Below, piece after piece: positions 27,199 to 36,106 of a stretch of 50,359 nucleotides of DNA (positions are counted from its first letter, which is position 1; every line of letters begins with the position of its first letter). Made by a program: the position numbers and the translations under genes. The notes under the pieces were generated by a model, which worked only from the letters and a program-made list of their open reading frames with translations, made no database searches and had not been told where the DNA came from. Origin of the DNA: Candidatus Zixiibacteriota bacterium (lineage in GTDB: Bacteria > Zixibacteria > MSB-5A5 > WJJR01 > JAJRUJ01); assembly GCA_024277855.1 (NCBI GenBank), contig JAJRUJ010000036.1:1-50359 (forward strand), read 5' to 3'.

Positions 27199-28845
27199 TC
27201 AGCGGACTGTCGGAATAGGGACGGTGCCGGTGTCGAATGTCCCGACCTGGATCGGCAATTCAATCGAGAACAGCGCGCCGCCGTCGGCAGATGTTCCCAC
27301 GGTGATGCTGCCGTCGTGGTCGTCGACAATCTGTTTGATAATCATCAGCCCGATCCCGTGACCATCCGAACGGGTAGTTACCCGCTGTTTGAAAAGACAA
27401 CCGACGATTTTGGGATCGATTCCCGGGCCGTTGTCGGCGATTTCCAGCACCGCTCGCCCGGCGACGCCGTCAAAATGCGTGGAGATGCGGACTGTCGGTT
27501 CGGTGTTGTCGTTGGTAACTACCGCCTCTGCGCTGTTTAAAATCAGGTTATATAACAACTGCTGAAAGGCGTTGGGGTCAAATTCGAAATTCGGCAGGCC
27601 CCGATCCAGTTCGACCTCGATGAATACTTTCTTGAATTTACGCTGCGGCTTGAGAAACGCGAGTTGTTTTTGTAGATAATCGTTGAAGTCCTGCCGCACT
27701 TTTTCTTTGGTCAATTGCCGGGAGGAAAGCATTGCCCCGGTGAAAACCTGCATCCGCTCCAATGACGAATGGAGGGTGGTCAGACATTTATCGATCCGCT
27801 CCTGTTCGCCTTTCTGCAGAAACATCGGCAACAGTTCCAAATTTCCGACCAGCACTGCCAGGTAATTGTTCATTTCGTGAGCAACTTCCGCGGCCATCTC
27901 ACCCTTGCTGGCCAAGTGTTCACGATTGGCGGCCTGTTCCTGCAGGAAACGGATTTCTGTCTCATCATGAATGATAAACAGATAAGTCTGGGGCGGTCCG
28001 TCATCGACCAATACCGGGACCGCCGCCACTCGGCAGAACACCGATTTCCCGTCTTCGGCCGAGACCTCCCACTCCCCTTGCCAGCGACCGTTCTCCCGCA
28101 AATCGCACTCGATATCATCGGTCGCCTCACGCGTCAGGCAACCAAAAATCTCATCCAGCTTGCGGCCGGCCGACGATTCCTGCGCAAAGCCGAAAACTGT
28201 GGTAACCGCCGGATTGCAGTATGTGATACTCATCTCCGCATCGGTGACGACAACCGGATACGGTGAAACGTCGAGCAACCGCTGCCGGAACTGGAGCGCG
28301 TCGGAGAGCTGCTGATTGCTCAATTTGAGTTCGTGGAATGCCTGGTGTAATTTTTCAGCCGAATCTTCCAGCTTGCGGTTCTTTTCTTTGAGTTCATCGA
28401 GGCGGATATAGTCAGTCTCTTTGACCCGGCTGACCATCAGCTGCAGCACCCGCAACGCAAGCTCCGGTTTGGATTGCAATAGTCGCAGAAAATTCTCCCG
28501 GCTCATCGCCAATAATTCGGTCGGCTGGGTGCAGACTGCGGTGGCAAAGCGAGGTGTGTCGTCGATGACCGCCATTTCGCCGATAATTTCACCACTGCCG
28601 CGCGTGGCGAGTCGCACATGTCCGGCGAATTCATCCGCCGGCTTCTTGACGATTTCGACTAAGCCGGATTCGACGATATACAGACAATCCCCTGCTTCGC
28701 CTTCGGTGAAAATCACCCCGCCCGGCGAATATGATTCGCGGGTCATATATTCCCGTAAGGCCTTTATTTCGTCCGAGGGCAGACCGGCAAGCGTCGGAAT
28801 CGATCTTAAGCTCTTGTTCGTCTGGGATAATTCTTGATCAGCCAT
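27199..28845 (-). CDS. Hybrid-input histidine kinase: cNMP-binding, PAS, HATPase
   Basis: 548 residues, soluble. The cyclic-nucleotide-binding domain (about 15-135) has phosphate-binding cassette GEIIGEMAVIDDTPRFATA with Arg99, the residue that holds the cyclic phosphate, so ligand binding is plausible. A coiled coil (about 140-185) leads to a PAS domain (about 186-300). The dimerisation helix EVAHEMNNYLAVLVGNLELL gives phospho-His323. The ATPase has NLILNSAEA, ADNGPGIDP and DGHGIGLMI. AAGGAG precedes the ATG. First gene of the kinase-DUF3307-cyclase operon. No response regulator is adjacent. Confidence 0.92.
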   Translation of the reverse strand: MADQELSQTNKSLRSIPTLAGLPSDEIKALREYMTRESYSPGGVIFTEGEAGDCLYIVESGLVEIVKKPADEFAGHVRLATRGSGEIIGEMAVIDDTPRFATAVCTQPTELLAMSRENFLRLLQSKPELALRVLQLMVSRVKETDYIRLDELKEKNRKLEDSAEKLHQAFHELKLSNQQLSDALQFRQRLLDVSPYPVVVTDAEMSITYCNPAVTTVFGFAQESSAGRKLDEIFGCLTREATDDIECDLRENGRWQGEWEVSAEDGKSVFCRVAAVPVLVDDGPPQTYLFIIHDETEIRFLQEQAANREHLASKGEMAAEVAHEMNNYLAVLVGNLELLPMFLQKGEQERIDKCLTTLHSSLERMQVFTGAMLSSRQLTKEKVRQDFNDYLQKQLAFLKPQRKFKKVFIEVELDRGLPNFEFDPNAFQQLLYNLILNSAEAVVTNDNTEPTVRISTHFDGVAGRAVLEIADNGPGIDPKIVGCLFKQRVTTRSDGHGIGLMIIKQIVDDHDGSITVGTSADGGALFSIELPIQVGTFDTGTVPIPTVR

Positions 28846-29079
28846 CGCAACTCCTTACGGGATTGGACAAAACGACCCCTAAGGGCTATTTCTACATCTT
28901 TTTATCGGCCCATTTCGTAAAAAATTGACCGGCGCAAACCCCGCGGCCCCGTCGGCCGGTGTTGAGGACAAACGCCCATAGAATTGTCAGGTTTTATTGG
29001 AGACAAGTTAAGTGAATGATTTGATATTACTTCGACATAACCGGCGAATGTCGTCGCCTCAAGCAATAATATACGGGCT

Positions 29080-29123
29080 GGCGTGGCCCTGACCAACGGG
29101 GTTTATAGGCGCGTTCCTCAGCG
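29080..29123 (-). repeat. Repeat module R1, internally deleted copy
   Basis: Matches both ends of the full copy at 29127-29196 but lacks the centre of its palindrome, giving GGCGTGGCCCTGACCAACGG joined to TTTATAGGCGCGTTCCTCAG. Confidence 0.75.
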
Positions 29124-29126
29124 GCA

Positions 29127-29293
29127 GGCGTGGCCCTGACCAACGGGGTTTTCTCGAAAACCCCGCGGTCAGGGTTTATAGGCGCGTTCCTCAGCGTTAC
29201 TGTCTTCGAATTGTATCTTGTCTGCCGAACGGTATCATCGGTCTACAATTGCCGTCGGCGATAGCAGGAGAAGGTCAAAAAGTGCGCATGGCC
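29127..29293 (-). repeat. Composite repeat copy 1 (R1 palindrome plus R2 block)
   Basis: R1 (29127-29216) contains the palindrome 29134-29174: CCCTGACC and GGTCAGGG enclosing GGGGTTTTC and GAAAACCCC. R2 (29224-29293) is a 70-base block. Both reappear in reverse orientation at 37354-37620 with few differences. Orientation is given relative to the copy at 37354. Confidence 0.85.
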
Positions 29294-29340
29294 GGAATCA
29301 TTGAATGATTGTCGCTTCATGACCACTTACCCGCAATCCC

Positions 29341-29393
29341 ATAAACCCTGACCGCAGGACTTTTGGCAAAAGTCTCCTTGGTCAGGGTCACAC
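29341..29393 (+). repeat. Repeat module R1, diverged copy
   Basis: Same layout ATAAACCCTGACCGC...GGTCAGGGTCACACC with a changed inner palindrome (GGACTTTT / AAAAGTCTCC). The inner arms still pair with each other, so compensatory changes keep the hairpin. Confidence 0.7.
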
Positions 29394-29463
29394 CTGCCAT
29401 CTGTGCTGAAAAAGAAAAATTGATATGCGTAACTTAAACGATACAGACCATAGTGAAAAAAAG

Positions 29464-29535
29464 TGAGGGTGGAAGGAATCGAACCTTCGACCACCTGCTT
29501 AAAAGGCAGATGCTCTACCCCTGAGCTACACCCCC
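29464..29535 (-). tRNA. tRNA-Lys (TTT)
   Basis: Cloverleaf on the minus strand: acceptor GGGGGTG / CACCCTC (one G-T pair), D arm GCTC...GAGC, anticodon stem TCTGC / GCAGG with loop CTTTTAA giving anticodon TTT, T arm GAAGG TTCGATT CCTTC, discriminator A. CCA is not encoded; a T run follows. Confidence 0.96.
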
Positions 29536-29616
29536 ACATATGTGGACCCAAACCCGGGCACAGAATATAGTAAAACGGCACGGCAAGTCAAACCGTTTGT
29601 CCCCCGCAAAATGGCA

Positions 29617-29648
29617 TAAAAAACACGGGACCGACATTGTCGGCCCCG
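29617..29648 (-). terminator. Intrinsic terminator of nrdJ
   Basis: CGGG-CCGAC / GTCGG-CCCG stem with one mismatch and a 3-base loop. On the minus strand it is followed by a T-rich run. Confidence 0.75.
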
Positions 29649-29681
29649 CTTTTCCGAGTATCCTAAAATGCCCCCGCCGGA

Positions 29682-31946
29682 TCAGCACTTCGAAAAACCA
29701 CACCCCGGACAGAGCACACACCCTTCCTTATGCTCCAATCGTCCCCCACAGTCGGGGCACTGCACCGAGAAAATATCGCTTTTGACTTCCTTTTTCATCC
29801 CGTTGCCGAAATGTTTTTTGAGTACCTTGGCAATCGCATCGGGAATCGAGGAAACAATCTCGCCCCGGCCGAAAATCGGGTTGGCGCCGCCGATCCCCTG
29901 CAATTGCTGGATGATATTGTTTACCGGAATTCCCGAGCGCAGCATCAACGAAATCATCCGACAGATCGCCTCGGTGTCGGCCATCGTCGAATACCCCGAC
30001 TTGCCGATCGTCGAGAACACCTCGAACGGAAGACCTTCATGCATATTGATCGTGACATACAGATTACCGTACCCGGTCTTGATCTTCTCGGTAATCCCGG
30101 TCAGGGTATCGGGCCGTTCGGCGACCACCGGCTTATCCGGGACAGCCTGTTTGCGCTCGGCTTTCTTCTCGTCGGTTTTGCCGGTGGAAAGCACCTGGTT
30201 CGGCCGCGAACCGTCACGGTAGATCGTCACGCCTTTGCAGCCCGAACGATAGGCCAGCCAATACGCGGTCTGGACATCATCGCGTGTGGCATTGTTCGGC
30301 AGGTTGATTGTCTTGGAAACCGCCGAGTCGCAGTGTTTTTGAAACGCCGACTGCATCTTGATATGCTGTTCGGGGGTGATATCGGCGGCGGTGAGGAACA
30401 CATCGCGCACATCCTGCGGAATTTCCTCAAAATCTTTTAGTGAATTCGCCCCGGCGATTTTCCCCATCAATTCCTCGGAATAAAACCCGCGTTCTTTGGC
30501 GACCTTCTCGAAATAGGGATTCACATCGATCAGCTTGGTTCCCTCCATCACGTTGCGCACGAACGAGACCGCAAAATACGGCTCGACTCCCGAGGCACAC
30601 CCGGCGATAATCGAGATTGTCCCGGTCGGCGCGATGGTGGTCACCGTGGCGTTGCGCATCGCCACCCCGTCAGCGGCGAATTCCGAACCATCCCAACGCG
30701 GGAATTTACCGCGCGTCTTGGCCAGTTCCGAGGAGTGCATATGCCCCTCGGTGTTGATCCGCTCCATCAACTTTTCACCGAGTTCGAGCGATTCGTCCGA
30801 ACCGTACGGGATGCCCAACTGGACCAGCATGTCGGCCCAACCCATCACCCCCAGCCCAATCCGGCGGTTCGATTTGGTCTGCGCGGCGATTTCGGGGATC
30901 GGGTACTTGTTGGCGTCGATCACATTATCCAGAAAATGCACCCCCATCCGTACCCCGTCGACCAGCCGATCCCAATCGATCCCGACCATAAAATTTTTGC
31001 GCGGATGATAATTATCGGGCAGGGGATCCTTGACAAATTTACCGAGGTTCAACGAGGCCAGGTTGCATGAATCGTACGCCGGCAACGGTTGTTCACCGCA
31101 GGGGTTGGTCGCCTCGATTGTCTCGATGGCCCGGGTCGGATTCTGTTCGTTGATCCGGTCGATGAACACAATCCCCGGCTCACCGGTTTTCCATGCATGG
31201 TCGATTATCTGGTTGAATATTTTGCGCGCATCCAGGGTGATCGCCTGACCGTCGCGCTCGTATGGCCGATTGGTGCGCGGGTCATAAAGACTGTATGGTT
31301 CGCCCCGTTCAGCGGCAATCATGAACTCTTTGGTGATTGCCACTGAAATATTGAAATTCGTAATCTGGCTGATATCGTCTTTGCAGGAGATAAACTCCTC
31401 GATATCCGGATGATCAACCCGGAGGATTCCCATATTCGCTCCGCGACGGGTGCCCCCCTGTTTGACCGCCTCGGTGGCCGAGTTGAATACTCGCATAAAC
31501 GACACCGGCCCGGAGGCCACCCCCGAAGTCGAGGCAACCACCGAATTACGGGGACGAAGCCGTGAGAACGCAAACCCGGTGCCCCCGCCGGACTTATGAA
31601 TTAATGCCGCATGTTTAATCGTCTCAAAAATCTCTTCCATAGAATCGCCGACAGGCAAGACAAAGCAGGCCGAAAGTTGGCCCAGCGGACGGCCGGCATT
31701 CATCAAGGTGGGAGAATTTGGCATAAACTCCAAGTTTACCATAGAGTTATAAAATCTATCGGCAATTGCTTTATACTGATCTTCGGAGACGCCATAATCG
31801 AGGTCCGGCCGGGCGATCGAGTCGGCTACTCGACGGAATAATTCCAGCGGCTTTTCGGCAATATGTCCCAGGTGATCTTTCTTTAAGTATCTACGTTCCA
31901 AAACCTTAAGAGCATTCTCCGTCAATTTTGAAGCTTCCGCTGCCAC
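29682..31946 (-). CDS. nrdJ: Adenosylcobalamin-dependent (class II) ribonucleoside-diphosphate reductase
   Basis: Makes deoxyribonucleotides using a B12-generated thiyl radical, so works with or without oxygen. GTG at 31946 is chosen because AAGGAGG lies 5 bases upstream (754 aa); the longer frame to 32111 runs through the NrdR boxes. Active-site cysteines are Cys94 (LSACFVLP), Cys283 in NPCGE (Asn281, Glu285) and Cys294 (DSCNLASLNL). HKSGGGTGFAFSRLRPR and PTGTISIIAGCASGVEP are class II hallmarks. The C-terminus has CPDCGG and CPGCGFSKC, a zinc-ribbon or redox tail. Single gene with its own terminator. No B12 riboswitch seen. Confidence 0.95.
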   Translation of the reverse strand: MAAEASKLTENALKVLERRYLKKDHLGHIAEKPLELFRRVADSIARPDLDYGVSEDQYKAIADRFYNSMVNLEFMPNSPTLMNAGRPLGQLSACFVLPVGDSMEEIFETIKHAALIHKSGGGTGFAFSRLRPRNSVVASTSGVASGPVSFMRVFNSATEAVKQGGTRRGANMGILRVDHPDIEEFISCKDDISQITNFNISVAITKEFMIAAERGEPYSLYDPRTNRPYERDGQAITLDARKIFNQIIDHAWKTGEPGIVFIDRINEQNPTRAIETIEATNPCGEQPLPAYDSCNLASLNLGKFVKDPLPDNYHPRKNFMVGIDWDRLVDGVRMGVHFLDNVIDANKYPIPEIAAQTKSNRRIGLGVMGWADMLVQLGIPYGSDESLELGEKLMERINTEGHMHSSELAKTRGKFPRWDGSEFAADGVAMRNATVTTIAPTGTISIIAGCASGVEPYFAVSFVRNVMEGTKLIDVNPYFEKVAKERGFYSEELMGKIAGANSLKDFEEIPQDVRDVFLTAADITPEQHIKMQSAFQKHCDSAVSKTINLPNNATRDDVQTAYWLAYRSGCKGVTIYRDGSRPNQVLSTGKTDEKKAERKQAVPDKPVVAERPDTLTGITEKIKTGYGNLYVTINMHEGLPFEVFSTIGKSGYSTMADTEAICRMISLMLRSGIPVNNIIQQLQGIGGANPIFGRGEIVSSIPDAIAKVLKKHFGNGMKKEVKSDIFSVQCPDCGGRLEHKEGCVLCPGCGFSKC

Positions 31947-32573
31947 GTTGTCCTCCTTGTCAGTGCGATCACAACCTCGGGGATAGCCGAGCCAAGCCCG
32001 TAACGACCCTGTCCCCTTTAACTTCCCGGATTTTACCTCTTCCCCCCACAGAAGAGAAATAGTACAAAACCGGCGTGAAAAAACGATGTTAATTAGGTAT
32101 GTGTCAATCAAAATATTGTGATTCTCAAAATAATAATCACAATATATTGTATGTCACCGCCTTATATACGAATTCAAAATCGATACGTTAATCACTTCAT
32201 TTCATGATTCATGTGCCGGGAAAAAGCTGAAATCCATTAATCGGCGCAATCACTTTAGGTTAAACGTCACACTCGGGACTGAGAAACTATATTCAGCCCA
32301 TTTCTATCATTATCGGATGACATCTCGGGATACTGAACATATTGAGGGTAAACAAGTTAAAGAAATAACTCCATTTCGGTCACCCGAGTGCCAATAAGTA
32401 CCAGTCAGGCTTGGGTGACATCTGGCGTCAATTTGTGCTCATTCGACGGCAATCACCCGTCGCTCAACCTTCCGGTCAAATCGTTCGATAAGAATAATAT
32501 CAGGGCATGGGTGACGCCCCATGTTCGATGTGAAAAAGCGCGACGCGTTCGGCTTTTGGGGAAAATCGACACC
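31947..32573. other. Divergent intergenic region nrdJ / roadblock genes
   Basis: No gene supported. It holds the nrdJ leader, the NrdR-like boxes and presumably the divergent promoters. In-frame extensions of both flanking genes into it lack SD sites. Confidence 0.5.
32107..32152 (-). promoter_or_regulatory. Pair of NrdR-box-like operators of nrdJ
   Basis: Box-like palindromes ACAATATATTGT (32139-32150, perfect) and CAAAATATTGTG (32109-32120, two mismatches to its own complement) are centred 30 bases apart, about three helical turns. This fits the tandem 16-bp NrdR boxes (consensus acaCwAtATaTwGtgt). Adjacent TTGACA on the minus strand at 32107-32102 may be the -35. Confidence 0.7.
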
Positions 32574-33221
32574 ATGGCGGAATTCATTCCACTGGGTCGT
32601 CTGTCCAGCCACGATCATGCGGGCAAGACAATCCAGATACAGACGGAGTTTGCGACTCGCCCTCAACCCCGGGTGACCACCTCGGTAGTGTTGGACGGTC
32701 GGATTGTGCACAAGGCCGACAGTCCCTGGGAACAGGGTATCGAGAGCGAGGAGGATCGCAAAAATCTCGAAAAATTCCTTTCAGACCAGCATCACAAAGT
32801 TCGCGATATGGTCCGGGCGCAAGCTGAGGAGATCGTCGGTAAGACGGCCCAAACCACAGAATCGCCCGAGTTCCCCGATTCCTCCTTCCGCGACAGCATG
32901 GTCGAGGTGCTCGGCTCACTCCCGTCGGTAACCGGGGTTTATGAATTCGATGAACAGGGTAAAACCATTTTCTCGCATAACTATCAGGAAATTTTTGCCG
33001 AATGGGACCGGGAGTTTAAGATGCTGACCAGGCTGGTGGATAAACTGCCCGACATTATCCGGGTGGGGGAGTTCCGCCATGGCTGTTGCTGGTTCCAGTC
33101 GGAAAATGTGATCATACTCAATATTCAGGGTCGGCGGTTCGGCATCATGACCGATCCCTCGGGATCGTCCGATGAATTGCGCAAGGAGTTCCCCGAACTC
33201 TTCGAGGCGGTCTATGCTTAA
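32574..33221 (+). CDS. Roadblock/LC7-like protein, first of pair
   Basis: 215 residues from ATG 32574, with GGGGAAAA upstream; the frame upstream to 32388 has no good start. N-terminal about 100 residues are polar (TIQIQTEFATRPQPRVTTSV, VRDMVRAQAEEIVG). The C-terminal about 105 residues (SMVEVLGSLPSVTGVYEFDE to ILNIQGRRFGIMTDPSG) have the roadblock pattern: helix, GV-x-G-V strand, strand, long helix, two strands. Such proteins scaffold or regulate small GTPases in bacteria. Stop overlaps the next gene's ATG by 8 bases. Fold call is from pattern only. Confidence 0.65.
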   Translation: MAEFIPLGRLSSHDHAGKTIQIQTEFATRPQPRVTTSVVLDGRIVHKADSPWEQGIESEEDRKNLEKFLSDQHHKVRDMVRAQAEEIVGKTAQTTESPEFPDSSFRDSMVEVLGSLPSVTGVYEFDEQGKTIFSHNYQEIFAEWDREFKMLTRLVDKLPDIIRVGEFRHGCCWFQSENVIILNIQGRRFGIMTDPSGSSDELRKEFPELFEAVYA

Positions 33222-33984
33222 GAAAATCCTGCGCGATATCCGAGCAGTCGGCGGGGTGACCGGTGTTACTTTGCTGCGCAAACGGGACAGTTACACCGAG
33301 AGCATCTTCCCGGCGGCTTTTACCGAGGAACACGCCGAACTTCTGCATGGGGTTTTAATCGGGGTATACCGCCATCTGCGCGGGTTCTCCAGGATTCAAC
33401 TCACCTTTGAGCGCACGACTGTTTTCCTTTTCGCCCGCCCGGAGTTCTTGCTTTTGGTCACCACGCTGCCCGGTCTCGACAAGCATATGTTCGAGATGGT
33501 GGTCAACTCCAAGTTTGCCACGCTGGAACGGGCGCTGGATACGATCCCGGTCAGCGACAAAGACGGCCAAAGCCGCAAACCCGTCGCTGATGTCGGCGAG
33601 CCGTCGTTGCAGGCCATTCTTGGAGCGATGAATCGATTTTCCGCCGATTTGCTGACCGAATGCGGCCGCGCCAAAGTCTCGCAATACTGGCGGGAGGCCC
33701 GGTCGAAAACCGCACAGCAATATGCCTTCCTGTCGTCACTGGCGATTGATCCAAATTGTCGCTGGAGCGTACGCAAGGGTCAGAAATTGACGGCCAGCGC
33801 GACAACCAGTCGCGGCCTGGCGGAGATGACCGACCATTTTGTCAACCGGTTTGGTTCATTTAAGCCGGTTGCGCGCGAGATGTTATTCTCAGTAGTGCAA
33901 CGAGATGAAAAACGTCTCGAAGAATCCGGGTATCTGCATTTCCTCAAAACGATCAACCCCAACCGCACCCCGGCGAATAAATAG
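33214..33984 (+). CDS. Roadblock/LC7-like protein, second of pair
   Basis: 256 residues, ATG 33214 within the previous stop (ATGCTTAA). N-terminal roadblock-like part: LKKILRDIRAVGGVTGVTLL, helix with HAELLHGVLIGVYRHL, then RIQLTFERTTVFLFARPEFL and LLVTTLPGL. The C-terminal about 130 residues (SLQAILGAMNRFSADLLTEC to SVVQRDEKRLEESGYL) are helical and unrecognised. Translationally coupled to the first protein, so a heterodimer is likely. No GTPase gene is adjacent. Confidence 0.6.
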   Translation: MLKKILRDIRAVGGVTGVTLLRKRDSYTESIFPAAFTEEHAELLHGVLIGVYRHLRGFSRIQLTFERTTVFLFARPEFLLLVTTLPGLDKHMFEMVVNSKFATLERALDTIPVSDKDGQSRKPVADVGEPSLQAILGAMNRFSADLLTECGRAKVSQYWREARSKTAQQYAFLSSLAIDPNCRWSVRKGQKLTASATTSRGLAEMTDHFVNRFGSFKPVAREMLFSVVQRDEKRLEESGYLHFLKTINPNRTPANK

Positions 33985-34351
33985 TCTCCCGCAGATTTTA
34001 CATGTGGTACTGCCTCGCACTCTGAAGGCGGTGGACCGTGCCTATACCTTTTCTGGTCATTCCCGCCTCCGGCGCACGGCCGGAATGACAATATTGTTGT
34101 GCTCTGCTCAATATCCAGATGCCGCCACATGGCCTCACCGACACCCTTTTGGGGTATGTGCCGGAAGACCGCGTGCCGCCCGCAAAGGGCCACCGGCTCA
34201 AAACTCACTCCCGACAGGCAACATCCAGCCAAATATTGACTCTTATTGATTGCTCACCGGCACGGGGGAGATTATTTTCGGATATCCAGGCGGGCAGTCC
34301 GCCCGGCGTGATTGTGTGACCGCGAATGTATATTCATACGGGGACTACAGG
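33985..34351. other. Gene-free stretch before the GlpX-like gene
   Basis: No gene supported. Contains the palindrome GTCATTCC / GGAATGAC at 34056-34089 and a smaller one near 34290-34306 (CGGGC AGTCC GCCCG). Confidence 0.5.
34056..34089. repeat. Intergenic palindrome GTCATTCC / GGAATGAC
   Basis: Perfect 8-bp arms with an 18-base GC-rich centre. Of a kind often dispersed between genes; only one copy is in this window. Confidence 0.4.
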
Positions 34352-36025
34352 ATGTCCGACAACCTGAGATTTTCGATTGGCGATCGACGGCTGGCTTACC
34401 ACGGCCCCGAACACGAACAACCGATGACAAAGAACAATGTTGCCGGGTTTAATTATAAACACGGACCAATCCTGCAAAAATACCATCTCCAGCTCGCCGA
34501 GGCATCGATTGTTTCGATTAACAATACACCCAACGGCAAATCGAACCTCGGGGCGTTTCGCAATCGTAAACTGCGCGAATCGGTAATCCTCGCCGCGGCT
34601 CTTCCCGCAGCCGCGGTGGCACTGGACGGCCGCGCAAGTTTACTGGAATATCCGGAATCGGAACGTAAAGCTGTCGCCGACGGCCTCAAACGCGCTAACG
34701 ACCGCACCGCCGCGCAGGTGATGGCCGAGGTCCTGCAAACCACCGCCGAAACTCTTCCGTCCGGCGAGGATGTGATCATCCAATCGGCGTTTACCGAGGG
34801 TGTGCGGGTCAAGCCCGGGTACGAGGCGGGCGGCAACCCGACAATTGCAGTCGGCGCGCTCTATGGCAAGGAAGAGCACAAGGCCGCCTACGGCCAGAAC
34901 CTGCCGTCCTCGGTGACGATGCTCACGATGGGCAACGACGTAATCGAAGGTACGACCAAATCGATCAAGGGCCTCCATTCGAGTCTCACTTCCCTGTTTG
35001 TCACTGAGTCGTACGCCAAGCGCCACCTGCCGGATATTTACGTTCAACGCTGGATGAGCGGGGCGTATTTCCCCGAGTTTAATCCCCGGGAAACCTCGAT
35101 GATCGATGCGGCGAAAATTATTGCCGAGGCCTATGGAATTTCGGACTTGAGCGAACTTACCGCGTTTTTTCTCAATCGCGCCCGGCACTATCCGGCGATG
35201 GATGAACTCAATACCGCCGGAATCTCCACACCGACTGATAACGACGGCGACCTGTTTCCGGGGATCGTGCTGGGGATGGAGGGGTTGGAATTCCCCGACG
35301 GGCACGGCCTGTCCTCGATGATCGGTGAAATCGGCGGGTCGGCCGAGTGGGCGGTCGGGGTGCTGCCGCTGGTTTGGCGCGGCGGGCAGGCAATCGGGAT
35401 GCTGGCCTCCCAGTCGACTCTAACTAATCGCGACCTCCCCCCCGAGGAAATCTGGAATAATCGATTTCATTACACCGAAGAAGAGTTCATGCAAATCCAG
35501 GATACGCGTTTCGAACAGAAACCGTATTTCACGATTACCGATATTATCGAAGATCCGTTTGCCGGCGGAGTCTCGGCCTTCGGCGGAATCACCGACAACT
35601 ACCTCTTCCCCGGCCTGACCGGGGCCTCGGCCGATGTCGAGAAAAAACTGATCCACACCAACGCGCTGATGATCAATTCACTGGGGATTACCGAACTGTG
35701 GAAACTGACCTTTGCCTGCGATATTAGTGTTGCGGACACGATCGCCGCAATCCAGTCGCCGAAACGGCAGCTGGAGGGACTCACCGGCAAGTACCTCGAA
35801 CATGCGATTATCACGATGCTGGAAGATCAGAATCTGCGTAAACGTCTACGAATATTTTTCTACAACGAATATTATCCGGCATTGATTCCGGTGCAAAACC
35901 GGATGGTGGTGCTTAGCCGCTCGCTGGAAGCACTGATTGAACGTGGGGCACTCCAACCCCTCGACCGCGAGATTGTCAAGATCGTCCGCGCCTGCGCCCC
36001 GGAATGGTTTTTGGAAAATTATTAG
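34352..36025 (+). CDS. Divergent GlpX-like (class II fructose-bisphosphatase fold) protein
   Basis: 557 residues from ATG 34352 (GGGG 8 bases upstream). Motif order follows class II fructose-1,6-bisphosphatase. GNDVIEGTTKSIKG stands where GlpX has DPLEGT. TDNDGDLFPGIVLGM stands for IDGDVA. GEIGGSAEWAVGVLPLVWRG plus GQAIGML stands for GIGGAPEGVLAAAALKCLGG. It is much longer than GlpX (about 330 residues), and the GEGExD motif is not recognisable (IIQSAFTEGVRV instead). The metal-site Pro and one acidic residue differ, so catalysis and substrate are uncertain. The C-terminal about 150 residues are helical and unassigned. No glycolytic genes are near. Confidence 0.6.
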   Translation: MSDNLRFSIGDRRLAYHGPEHEQPMTKNNVAGFNYKHGPILQKYHLQLAEASIVSINNTPNGKSNLGAFRNRKLRESVILAAALPAAAVALDGRASLLEYPESERKAVADGLKRANDRTAAQVMAEVLQTTAETLPSGEDVIIQSAFTEGVRVKPGYEAGGNPTIAVGALYGKEEHKAAYGQNLPSSVTMLTMGNDVIEGTTKSIKGLHSSLTSLFVTESYAKRHLPDIYVQRWMSGAYFPEFNPRETSMIDAAKIIAEAYGISDLSELTAFFLNRARHYPAMDELNTAGISTPTDNDGDLFPGIVLGMEGLEFPDGHGLSSMIGEIGGSAEWAVGVLPLVWRGGQAIGMLASQSTLTNRDLPPEEIWNNRFHYTEEEFMQIQDTRFEQKPYFTITDIIEDPFAGGVSAFGGITDNYLFPGLTGASADVEKKLIHTNALMINSLGITELWKLTFACDISVADTIAAIQSPKRQLEGLTGKYLEHAIITMLEDQNLRKRLRIFFYNEYYPALIPVQNRMVVLSRSLEALIERGALQPLDREIVKIVRACAPEWFLENY

Positions 36026-36106
36026 GGGCAAGCGGTCCGTGAAGAAAGCCGTCCGAAGGGCGGTACACCTGGTCAAAACCAACAAGTCAGAATAAGGAAA
36101 ATAAAA

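Larger units (their letters stand above)
28846..29463. other. Gene-free, repeat-rich intergenic stretch
   Basis: No protein gene supported. Upstream of the kinase it presumably holds its promoter. From 29080 it is made mostly of the repeat elements listed separately. Confidence 0.6.

Noticed and set aside
29080-29393. CRISPR array from clustered repeats
   Set aside because: Copies differ in length and orientation, spacing is irregular, and there are no cas genes.
31947-32110. Cobalamin riboswitch upstream of nrdJ
   Set aside because: No B12-box-like sequence was seen; the leader is short and holds NrdR-like palindromes instead.
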